This document shows positions 25,501-37,200 of a stretch of DNA of 64,000 nucleotides, in pieces. Position 1 is the first letter of the stretch; each line of letters opens with the position of its first letter. Made by a program: the position numbers and the translations under genes. Location of the stretch: NCBI GenBank assembly GCA_013396635.1, contig WBMW01005750.1, positions 357,538 to 421,537 of the forward strand, given 5' to 3'. This DNA is from Penelope pileata (taxonomy: Eukaryota > Chordata > Aves > Galliformes > Cracidae). Below the pieces are notes generated by a model, which worked only from the letters and a program-made list of their open reading frames with translations, was not told the origin of the DNA and made no database searches.

Positions 25501-28500
25501 CAGAACTCAGAAGTATGTTAACAACCCTTTCACAACTCAACCAGTACAGCAAGCTGATGCTGTGAACAACGCTGAGCACATTTAAAACTAAAAGTTCAAG
25601 AACACGTTCCTGTGCTCACAGAGCCATAACCACCTTCCTGGAGCTGATTTTAGTTTTTAAGTGCAGCAATTATTTGGAAAGATTGTAAATTCACTGTTGA
25701 TGTTTTTCCATTGAAGCTGAACCCTCACAACCTTCCCAGATACACGTTTTCACCAGCACTTAAATACTAACTCTAAATGAAAACTCAGATATTTTCCAGT
25801 TATACAGTGATTTAAAGGCTGAAACATTTTATAGAACAGAAGGTTAGAAACTGTGTCTACTTAGGGCCAAAGGACAGAAATCTTTTGATGTTTCAGAGCT
25901 GAAAGCCCTATCATGTAGTTTCTAGGTTTTGTTTCCTGAATTCACATTGAAGCAATTACCTAAATCCTCAGGAAGTTCTCAGAGGCAGATTGAATTGCCT
26001 GCCTAGAGAGCAAGGGCAAGACCGCACCTGTAATATATTTCAGAAGTCTTACATATTGATTAAAAAAAATAAAATACAGGATACTTTAAGTGAAAGCATA
26101 AATCAGACTATTTCCTTCACATGTTCTTAGAAGAAGAGTACTGGTGACAGATTTTTTTCCCATGCTTCTACCAGAAAAAAATCATTACCCTGTGTTTACA
26201 TACACAACAAGATGACAGTGGCTTCCAGAGATGACATCTCTATTTAATTATTAGAGAAGTATGTTAAAAAGTCACACTCCTTATAATTAAGATCCAACGT
26301 CCATTTCAATTTTATAGCAAGCATTTAACTTTCTGACCAAAAAGAAAAAGGGTACCTTGCTACAGTTTATTTTGTAACATATTGCAGACTCAATGTCTTT
26401 CCAAAAAAGAAAAAAGAAAAGGAAAAAAAGCTGAATTCTTCTTCACAAGAATAGAACCAACATAATTTCTAGTTTGGTTCTCTTCTGTTTTTATTACTAT
26501 TGATGAGTAAGACTACAATTCTGTCACAACCTACAAGGCTTCAGTTTTGTCACGAATTAGAAATTCTAATACAGTGGATTCTCCGCTTCTTAAAAGAAAG
26601 TGGCATCACACAGGCAAGTGTGATCAAATCAAATCAGTTTCTCTGATTCTTCATTCTTAGTACTGTTCAGATGTTGCAGCAAGTCAATGTACTAATGTAG
26701 TTCAAACAATTACTTTTATTTCAGTGCAAAGCAGATAAGTACCACCAAGGTGAAAACCTCAACCTAATTGGAAAAGCAACTGAAAGAGCAGCCAAAGATG
26801 ATAAAATAAAGTATTGGCACTAAAGCACTGATACGATGCTCTGTGCAAAAAAGCTGTCTGCAACATTCCAAGGGCATCCATAAAGAAGGGGGACTAATAG
26901 GACACAAGCAGAAAAAACCCACCAAGAACAAAGAGGTATTTTCAAAAAAAGACAAAAAAAATTTTTGCACAATTAGTATTCCAAACTACACTCCGGGCAA
27001 ACGTGCTGTAAAAAGCCTACTCAGAAAACTGTCATATTTTTGCTGTATTAGCCAAGAAACGTGTATTTACTAAGCATTTGGAAAGTCACAAAAATAACCC
27101 AAAAGAACTGTTAAGTACTGCTTTAGGTTTAGCCACATTGCAGCTAAAACAACAGACATTAGCAGCCACTATATTCTAAACATGGCATGGTTACCACACG
27201 GTGTTTTTCTGGATGTCTCTGGAGAAACTGGGAAGTCTGAAATTAAGCCTCTCTGACTTACGGTTTAAACATCATGAATGTCCAAAGGAGATAGTCAGGA
27301 AATAGAGGAAACTGTTTAAAAATGCATCATTCCTTTAGGAAAAAGAAAACAAAACAGAACAAACCACACAGCTTTTGTTAGTGATACCACTGTATATATA
27401 AAAGTTGGGGAACAATGTCCCTGTCTGGGAACGTGGTGATTTGTTTGACTTCCATAAGAAATTTGTTTGGCTGAGTTGGCTATAAATGGAGGAAGACACT
27501 TGCTGACATTATGGTGCCTGTTCCTGCAGCTGAGTATGCCTTCATCTTTTACAGTAAGGCTTCATCAGTGCTTGAGGAGTGGGGAAAAGCACTTCACTGT
27601 TATTTTCACCAGTTATATGGTGCAATCTCTAGTTTGGAAAAGGAGGGCTGCAAAGAGAGCTATTTACGAGAAAGACCATAAATAAAGCTCTACTAAGTGG
27701 TGAGAATCCTTTCTTGTAGCAGGCCATTAGACACATTCAGAAGTTCCAGGAGGGGATGTCTTGCTTGAAGAATGGCATCAACTTTCCCTGTGGAGGACAG
27801 AGGGAAGGAAGGGCAAGGAGAAAAGAGTGATAAGTGACCTGATTTCCTAAAATTGTGATCAGCGGGGAGCACGTATCAGCAAAAGAGAGGTTAGGGAAGA
27901 AAGCAGCAGGCAAACTTAAAAGCAAGGTACTGGTGCTTTTGTCAATCAACTATTTTTTGGGTCACACAACATGAGACTAAACACCGACCTTGCAATGCTT
28001 CCTGTCTCCACATTTGAGGCCAATGTACTGGCAAAAAAGTGCTGAAGAGCTCCCAAGTTCAGTTTTGTTTCCAGCAAAATGAATTTGAGCTTTTCACAGT
28101 AGTATCAGCAAGGCACAGAAAGCCATGCATCAGCGTAAGTCAGCAATGTTTCATATGCCTACTACAAAAGATGACACTGACAGCAGATTATACTCCTCTT
28201 AAAATGGTGCCTCAGGAATGGCAAAGATGCAATTAGGGGTGACAGCTTGGTTGCGTTGCTGTTTCAAGATCAAGATGTACTTGTTGTAAATACAAACTAT
28301 CCTTTTCCATCAACAAATACAAACCACCAGCTTCTCAGTAGTCAAATATTTTAAATTTTACACACTAGCATTGACAATGATTAACAGATGCTCCATTTTT
28401 TCAATGCTTTTGTGAACACTAATATAATAGAAGAAACTGATTAAAAATCCATATATATTAGCATTCTTGTTTTCCTCACCTCTTCTAGATATTTACTGAA

Positions 28501-28910
28501 TCATTGAACCAAAAAGACAGCTTTAGATGTTTCAGTTAGAAACAAATGAATTTGTACTTCATATACAACACTCAATACAAAAATTTTATCAGATTAAGAA
28601 GTTATAATGTACTACCAACAAGTAGAAGCGGGCAAGAACCCACAGTCAATTCCACAAAACTGTATTAAAAATAGCCCAGATTAAATGAAAAAGCGATTTA
28701 TTCGGGTAACCAAGCCATCTATAATGGCTCACATTGCAGTATCTATTTACACCACCATAACAGGAATGCCCCAGTCTGCCACTGGAAGCCACAGCTTATT
28801 CAAGTAAGGCACTTGTATAGTGACCAGAAAATTGAAAAAATAAAGGCAATGTGATCATAAACACAGCACTATAGAAAGTCCTTGCTTCAAACAGCGGCAG
28901 TGATGAGTTA

Positions 28911-30010
28911 ATCATAAAATCAGAGTCATTAAGGTTGGAAAAGACCTCTAAGGTCATCTAGTCCAACCATCAACCTACCAGCAATATTATCCACTAAACC
29001 ACGTCCCTCAGTACCCCACACATGTTTCTTGAACACCTCCAGGGATGGTGACACCACGACTTCCCCGGGCAGCCTGTTCCAGTGCCTGACCACTCTTTCA
29101 AAGAAGTCTTTCCTAATACCAACCTGAACCTGCCCTGGCACAACTTGAGGCCATTTCCTCTCATTCTATCACTGTTACCCAGGAGAAGAGGCTGACCCCA
29201 CCTCACCACAACCTCCTTTCAGGCAGTTGGAGAGAGCAATAAGGTCTCCCCTGAGCCTCCTCCAGACTGAACAATCCCAGTACCTTCAGCCACTCCTCGT
29301 AAGACTTGTGCTCCAGACTCCTCACCAGCTTTGTTGCCTTCCTCTGTACGCGCTCCAGGGCCTCAATGTCTTTCTTGTAGTGAGGGCCCCAAAACTGAAG
29401 ACAGTACTCAAGGTGTGGCCTCACCAGAGCTGAGTACAGAAGGATGATCACCCCCCTGGTCCTGTTGGCTGCACTATTTCTGACACAAGCCAGGATGCCA
29501 TTGGCCTTCTTGACCACCTGGGCACACTGTCAGCTCATGGTCAGCCAGTTGTCAACTAGCCCCCCAGATCCTTCTCCAGTGCACAGCTTTCCAGTCACTC
29601 TGCCCCAAGCCTGCAGTGATGCATGGGGTTGTTGTGGCAAAAGTTCAGCACCCAGCACTTGGTCTTGTTGAACCTCACCCCAGTGGCCTCAGCCCAGCAA
29701 TCCAGCCTATCCAGATCCCTCTGTAGGGCCCTCCTACACTCAAGCAGATCAACACTTCCTCCCAACTTGGTGTCATCTGCAAACTTATTGAGAGCGCACT
29801 CAATCCCTTCATCCAGATCATCAGTAAAGATATTAAACATGATTGGCCCCAATAACGACTCCTGGGGAACCACTCATGACTGGTCCACCAGCTGGGTTTA
29901 ACTCCATTCACTACCACTCTCTGGGCCCAGCCATCCAGCCAGTTTTTTTTACCTAGCAAAGAGTACACCTGCCGGAGCCACGAGCTGCCAGCTTCTCCAG
30001 GAGAATGCTG
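28911..30010 (-). mobile_element. CR1 LINE, 5'-truncated, inverted relative to the plus strand
   Basis: The element runs from high to low coordinate. It begins within the reverse transcriptase (NWLDGWAQRVVVNGVK) and continues through LGPIMFNIFTDDLDEGIE and the catalytic FADDTKLGG motif (near 29772-29783). It then passes NGILACVRNSAANR and LVRPHLEYCLQFWGPHYKK, to a 3' end resembling the degenerate ATTCTATGAT tail typical of CR1. Frame breaks near 29.88 kb and 29.53 kb and stop codons show it is dead. The 5' truncation is typical of CR1 target-primed insertion. It sits in EEA1 intron 2 in the same orientation as the gene. Confidence 0.95.
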
Positions 30011-31128
30011 TGGGAGAATCAACAATCAGTTCTCAATTCTACTGGCTATGAAGAAGTCTCTCTGTGCACCTGGAGAGCAGCATCACAGCTCTTGCTCACT
30101 TCAACAGGTGATACTTCATCCTTGAAAAGAGATCTCAAGTGACTCTAGGATAATCTCTACGCGGAGAGCTTTTTTGCATCTTTGGGAATAAAGTCCAACA
30201 CATTTACGTCTTCTCTTCAAAAATAAAGTGTAAATATATGTCAAGTTCTGGATAGGAAAAAAGCTCTACTTAGCAAATACGTACAGCAATAAACAAAAAC
30301 ATATAGCTCATACCACTAAGAATACGCACAGATTCCAAAATTCAGAAGTAACTTCAGTAGAAAGAATGTAAAATAACTTTATCTCCTTTCAAGCTCATTT
30401 GTGCATGGGAAGCTGCCCGCCCCTAAATGTCAAATCTGACAGTTCACAGAGGGAAAAAAAAACAATCAGATAGCTGAAGGCTGTTATTTTACATTCTACA
30501 CTCCACAACTGGAAGAATTTAGAAATGCACTACTGAAGTGTATTAACTGAAAGAACATTTTGTCAGGGATATAAAATGATTCCAATAAAATATTGTGTTT
30601 TTTTCTTTCTGGGTTTTTTGTTGTTGTTGTTGCACCTATAAAGGTCTAAAATGTCCAAGAAGAAAGTTTCAAAATTATTTTTGAAATTCTTATCTTTGGC
30701 TCCATCTTTTATGCAATATATCTGTCTCCTTCTGAAAATCTTTAAGATGTTAGCTAATAAAATCTTAAAACATTTATTTTCACAAAGGATTTACCAGATC
30801 TGATATTGTACTTATCAGGAAACTGAGTCTGAAGTAGAATATATCAAACTACATTAAGTCTAGTTTACAAGAAAACCAAGTAGAAGCTGTTCAAAAGGAA
30901 TACATTAGGGAATGCGAGTCTCCAAGTCCTGCAGATGTTTTAGGTGAGATGTAACTGCAGACCAGAAAGTTAGACCTAAATGAATCCTTCTGCATCCTAT
31001 AAAGAGATCAACTGTTTTCCAGTGAGGAATCAAAAGAAACACACTTTTACAAAGTCACGAGAGAAGACGTATGCTCATTTCAAACAGCCCATCACCAAAG
31101 CTATTGAAAAAAAATAAACAAGACCCAC

Positions 31129-31251
31129 AGTAACAGCTGGAAGGTCACGAAGCTCCTGTCTTCCTTCTGTCCCAGTGTGTTCATTCTGGTAATGTTCAGA
31201 CAGATCAGTAGGAGTTACACACACTTTCATACAGAGCGGACAGATGAAGCC
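31129..31251 (-). CDS. Candidate EEA1 cassette exon: second N-terminal C2H2 zinc finger
   Basis: On the minus strand an acceptor (ATTTCACAG at 31252) is followed by 41 open codons starting GFICPLCMK, the same nine residues that start exon 3. The finger is C-x2-C-x12-H-x4-H, the same spacing as exon 3, followed by a polar tail ending LRDLPAVT. The best donor is ACT|GTGGGT at 31129; it lacks the usual G at the last exon base. With this donor the exon is 123 nt, phase 0 in and out, so it can be inserted between exons 2 and 3 without breaking frame. No donor after the finger gives the phase 2 needed to replace exon 3, so tandem inclusion is the natural model. It could also be a decayed exon copy, but no stop or broken ligand is present. 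Confidence 0.6.
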
Positions 31252-34170
31252 CTGTGAAATGTATATTTGTCTTTAAGAAACTAATAAAAACAGATTTGGA
31301 ATCAAATAGCGTTCAAATTCTTATGCTGAAAGTTCTTACAGCCACTAAAAGCAAAGTCTGCAGCTATTTCCTTTTGGAAAGTTAATTTTTGCAAACCACA
31401 TATCAATACCATAGAGAAGACAAGAAGGAGCAGCTAAGAACATGAAAATAAATCTAAAACACACTTTAAAAGTCAGTACCATGCTGCATACTATTAAGTC
31501 TTTAAGTCTTTTCCAGACACCCTGGGGACCCTCTCCATGTGACAGAGGAATGTGCTGCATAGCAAGTCATGAATGGACCATTATAAGGCATCACATCAGA
31601 TCCACCAGGCAGCTTCCCACAGGCATTTTCAGATCCAGGTTAGAAAGAGACCGGGATGGTATACAGAGATTGCAGAAATATCTCTTAAATGAATAAGCAA
31701 ATTTACAGCAGAATGAGAGGCACAGGCGCTAGTGCAACTGCACACCCGGCTGGCATTCTCACCCAGGGAAAGAAAAGCACCTTTTTTGGTAGACTGGAAG
31801 GGGGGGGGAAAAGAGGGGGAGAGGTGTGAATTAAGCATGCTTACCAGGGATTTACCAAAGCCAAAAGTTAAATGAGTTTCAGAAGAACTGCAGCTTTAGA
31901 CATATACTACATGCTTAACCCCCCGGCAAAAGCAGGGCATAGCACAGCGTGCTGTGGGCCTATGTGGGATGCCCACACTGCCCTGCACGCTGCTATAGGC
32001 TCAGGCAGAGAAGAGGGAACACAGCCCTCTGTGCACTCACAGGTAGGGCACATGCAAAAGGGGGCCTGAGACAGACCTGTCTAACCAATGCAGCCACATC
32101 ACGCTAACAAGAGCATTACAGGCAGGTGGGCTCCCTGCAAACGTGAAATATTTAGCAAGCCTGTACTGCGGATGGAGTTGCACTGGGATCTAAGGTGCAA
32201 AAGCAGGACAGGCTCAAACTTCTCGTTCCATCAGACTACACAGTGAATAAACGATGTATCTAGAGTTAACTACAGGTCCATGCATGATCTGTAGTGCTGA
32301 TATGGCCACAGGAGGAACTAAAACAGGCTTTGCTCTCTTGCTGAACAGGACACAGTTTGAATTTCATCAGCCTTCCCCATTCCTTTTGTTTTGTACTACA
32401 ATTCTCAAAAATCAGGACTGATTTCAACGGGGTTTGAAGGAGGTAGGAAACATGACAATCTACCCAGATTTAGTAATTCTTTTCCATTTGAATCTCATAG
32501 CAATACAAATTAGAAAATCTAGCTAAGAAATTAAAATGAAAGCAAGTCAATTTGATTTTTTGGTTTTATATAATACTGGAGAACCAGGTGGGATCATAAC
32601 TATATAAAGTAGAGCCAACATTCTGCAAAGCCTGACTACAGTGTTTTTTGAGAGAAAGTTCTCAGAAAACAAACACCTTAAGCCAGCTGCACAGGAAAAG
32701 CACAACCAAGAGAAAGGCTTGAGCTGCATACCATAACGCATCAATCTCAGGAGAGTAAAAAAACCATCACCAGCTTCAGAACAGGGCTTTAATTGGATTT
32801 TGAAAGTATACACCAAAGACAACACCCTACTTGTAACTAATGCAGCTGATGGTGCAATTGTTGACAACTAAAGATACTTCTTGTGTTACATATGTTATAC
32901 AGTAACAACCAAAAGGCACACAGCCTCTGGCCTGACTTCAGTTTCAGCCCCGGAGCAAGAAGGGCGGGCCCAGGAATGCAGGCACATCAGCACTTTGAAA
33001 GCGTGGCCTATATGGCCTACATTTCTGCTGAGGTACCTCATGACACCCACCAGCTGCACAGTCAGTGATATTACAGTCACAATCACAGAATTGTTCAATT
33101 TTAGCCAAACTTTGGAAAGAAGTCATTATCTCATTGCATATTTTTAAGCCATAATTGACTATAAAAGTGACGCGATTTTAGTCTGCATTTTAAGAATATT
33201 TACTTGCTTCAGGGACAGTGTAAATATGCATACAAAACTCACAAATGCATGACGTATAACATCAAGCAGTGTCTGATTATATTGACTGTAATATGGCTTT
33301 GAGAACTAAGAAATAAATAGATGCACAGATGGAAGGCAATTAGGATTTTAAGCAGCACAGTGAAAAGTTCTCTTATCACTTATCATAACAGACATAGGAG
33401 TTTTTGACTCATCATACACTTTATTCAGTGTAAGAAAGGGCACTTTGTTCTCTTTAATGCTGTAATAGGAGTAATTAACCTTGCACTGCATTTGTATGCT
33501 AAGCTCAAAACATTTGCAAGCTAGGTAATCAGGCTACATTAGCACAAAATAGCTTCAACAGCCAGTGAAGCCAGCTTGCATTTTTAAAAGTTAATATTTG
33601 ACAACACTGTAAATCCAAAGACATCGTAATGTAGGACTGAAGCAAGAACAACAGCTTATTCTGCTGGCTAAGCGTGGCAGACAGCACATTAGAAAAATGG
33701 ATAGGACTTACAAGTGGTAGCTTTATGTACTAGGCCAAACAAAACCAAACACTTCTGATATTTTACATGGAGAAGGAGGTTCCCAATACACATGATATCT
33801 AACACAAGCAAGGTGAAAAGGAAGTACAAGCCTGATAAAATGTCAAGCCTTGTTTTTCCAAACTCATTAAACATTTATAAATGAGGAGCGTTAAGCTTGT
33901 ATCTCATTGCTTTTAATTTTAATAATTCATCTCTACGATTGCAGGAAACATTGCTTGTGATCAGTTAGATAAGTCACATATTTATAGGGTCTACCCTCAC
34001 TTTTTTTATTAAAATGAGAACCTATTCTGAGGCAACGTCACTTTAGAGTATTTACTTAGCACAGCTGTTACTTAGAAATGGCATCAAAAGGAACGCCCAA
34101 CAGCGTCATGGATCAGAGACGAGAGGACACAGGGCTCACAGCTCCAGGCCCACAGCTCGGCGCACAGTAC

Positions 34171-34263
34171 CTCGGAGGAGCCTTCACTGTTCACGTCCAC
34201 GGCATTTCCCGGGGCAGCAGATGAATCCGAATCGGAGCTCTGAGACCCAACCCTGCCCGGAGT
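34171..34263 (-). CDS. EEA1: EEA1 exon 2 (N-terminal acidic/Ser-rich segment)
   Basis: This 31-codon exon (phase 0 in, phase 0 out) starts TPGRVGSQ and ends VNSEGSSE, about residues 9-39. Human EEA1 has TPGRVGSQ and ends NNESSSE at the same place. The acceptor is CTTTCAG before ACT at 34263; the donor is GAG|GTACTG at 34171. The segment is rich in Ser, Asp and Glu and is probably disordered, preceding the zinc finger. The next exon in the standard transcript is exon 3 at 20 kb, about 14 kb away; a second finger exon lies between them. Because this exon ends in phase 0, either finger exon can follow it directly. Confidence 0.95.
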
Positions 34264-37200
34264 CTGAAAGAGAAAGGGGAGGGCAAAGTGAATGTCTACA
34301 GCCCGTGTTTAATAGAGCACAGAATGTAACCTGTGCAAAGGCCTCTCTTTTGTTTGCCAAAACACAGAAGTATTTTTTCTCAGCGAGAGTAACAAAATGA
34401 ACAAGCAGACACACCAATGACATAATTCTCAGTGCAACACTTCAACAAAAGCTTTTATTCAAGACTCAAAATATCAAACAAGGAGACACCAAATGCAAAG
34501 GCCAAGATTTTAAATCACTTCCTCTTACAAACACTCAACACAAAACAAAGAATTAAGCTCAAGTCTGCCCTTGTATCACTCACTCTGATGTTAAATTAGG
34601 TCTCTCTATCCAACAGGAAAACACCAGAAATTACAATCTAAACATTTTCAGCAGCAGTACACTAGTACCATGCTACTTCCTTCACAACCTGTCTACAACC
34701 TGCACAAATGCTTAAGTGTTTGAAAGATTACAGTCTTGTAATAAAATTAAAAAAAAAAACATGTAATTAAAAGGTCAAGTGTACTGCTTAAGGACTGATT
34801 CCCAACAAGAGGCAGCTAGATCTCCAAACGGCTCCACAGACAAACCAAGGGGTGCGTAAGGGTGAGAGGAGCAAGCACTGCGAGTTGGTGACAGCAAGAG
34901 TAAGAGGGGAACATCTCTCCCCATTCTGGTCTCTTCTGGGGTCATCAGCTGGGTGATCAACATAAGCTCATTTTCCTACTCCCATATGTGTTTTATTTTA
35001 GCTACCTTTTACCATTTTTATGTTTCCCAAGTAAGACCAGGATATAGCCTACTTCTAGGTGGACCACCTTGAGATACCGCATCCAGTCCTGCATCTCTCA
35101 GCCCAGAATGGGCCTTGACAAACTGGAGCAAGCCCAAAGGCCCCCAGGGGAGCCGTGAGCTGAGCACTGGCCCTGTGAGGAGAGGCTGGGGGACGAGGCC
35201 GCTGCTGCCTGTGCAGGGCACAGCTCAGCAGCCTGGAGGCAGCTGCCCCACTGCCTGCAAGGGCACCATCACGCAGGTGCAGCTGCCTGCTCCCAGCAGC
35301 ATGCAGCAGGGGGGCGAGACAACAGAAATGAACTGAAGCAAAAGGTTCCTGCGGGATGCAGGAAAAAGCTGAGGGTGGGCCTGAGCAACCCGCTCTGACC
35401 TCCCAGCCAAGCCTGCACTCAGCAGGAGGCTGGGCTGCGTTTGTGAGTCCATTTTGTGCAAGAACAAAGAATCTGAAAAAGATGTATATACACATACACA
35501 TATATAAGGGAACATGAAGTCAGGTGTGAAAGCTTTCTCCCATAAAGGAGCTGAAATTTCAAGATACAAGAAGCAATTTTATTGATAGGAATTTTTCAAA
35601 AGGCTTTAGATATCTGACAATGGTAAAAAGGATTTTGTATGTCAATTAGCTATGGAGGATTTCTGTTCTCAAAAAGGCTGAGAAACTAAACCCCTACCTG
35701 TCCCAACATCTACTCACAAGTAGAAAGGGGATGCTTTGACATGGAGAAAGTGTTAGCATTAATGGACACGCTTCTTTAATAATCCTTTACGGCAAGTGGA
35801 AGCCTCTGGCTCCACTCTTCAGTTCCAAAAGCAGAAGAACACATCTGCGCACATCCAGCCCCGGACAGCAGAAGGGAGGAACCGAACAAGAGCTGCCAGC
35901 CTGGGCAGTGACAGCAGCAGATGGCCCGATGGCACCGACACGGGCAGAGCACACCTCCATGTCAGCCACACCTGAGAGCACGCTTTCAGAGAGGTGAATA
36001 AATCACTTCTTCCCAAACCCAAGTACCTTCCAGGGCAGCTGAGACAGAACATTTCCTCACTGCACGCTGTGACTTCTTACCCAGCACTACAGCGCACTGC
36101 CAATCAGCGATGGCGTGACAGAGCTGCTTCACAATGGGATCTGCAGGTTAAGTTCTGCCAGGTTTGGCACTACAAATTGGAGATTATTACAACCTTCAGA
36201 ATGAAAGCTGTTATAATAAAGCACAGTGTTATTACTACACGGTTGATTAAAGCACCTGCTTTACGAAACACCTCAGACACGCTATAATCACACTAAAATG
36301 CACTGCGTGGCATGTCTTACTGCATGTAATACGAGAGACAGAAACTACTAAACAGCAGCTGGTAAAAGCCTGCTAATGTTTCATAAAACAACGTGCTTCC
36401 TTCAAAACAGAAAGCGTAGTTCCAAGGTAGATTTAGAAAGCTTGGTACAAGAAGGTGGCATTTTATATTGAGGGGCAAACGTAAAGGAAGAAGGGTGGGA
36501 AGGAGAAAGACCATTAAGTGCCTTTCCAGATGAGGAGAAAGGAACCCTAGCATCCATCTGCAAAGTAATGCAAACTGTCACGAAAAATTTAATACACATT
36601 CAGAAGGATGGAAGGACGTCATGGAGACTAAAACCATAACTGCAACTACCTTATATTCTAAAGCAGCACCGTAACTTAAACATCCTTCACCAGACAAAGA
36701 ACGGGGGGACTGGGACACTGGGACTTCTTCTTTCATTGAGCATCCCATGATCAAATGTGTTCATACACGTTTAAGCCAGGCTCCCACACCACTATGTCAC
36801 ATTCCAATAAAAAATAAATCACAACCCACTGAACAGCATAATGAATGGGGCTCAGCTGGTGAACTACGGGAAGATTCGGAATGATGCTCCTTGTTTTCAG
36901 TCACTTTCATGATTCCTGACTGAATAAAGCCCTGGGCTATAGAGGGGAGCAGAAGAATGACGTATGAATCACATAGGAGAAGTAATTTTTCACACAGGAT
37001 TCTGTATTTGTACTCTAACGTAACTAACAATTGACTTCTAAAGCCATACATGGCATTGAAAGCCTGATGCAAAATCAAGCTCTCACCCAAGGTAATTGTT
37101 TCCTAGTTGTCTGAGTTAGATTTGTTTATGTTGCTGAGAAGCATACATTTCTACTTACAGCACCACAGTTGTGGAAATAACATGCTAAACTTTATGATGC

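Larger units (their letters stand above)
20022..34170 (-). other. EEA1 intron 2
   Basis: The largest intron, 14.1 kb. It holds a GC-rich block at about 21.65-22.45 kb of unknown origin, the CR1 element at 28.9-30.0 kb and the second zinc-finger exon at 31.13-31.25 kb. The remainder is AT-rich with nothing recognised. Confidence 0.88.
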
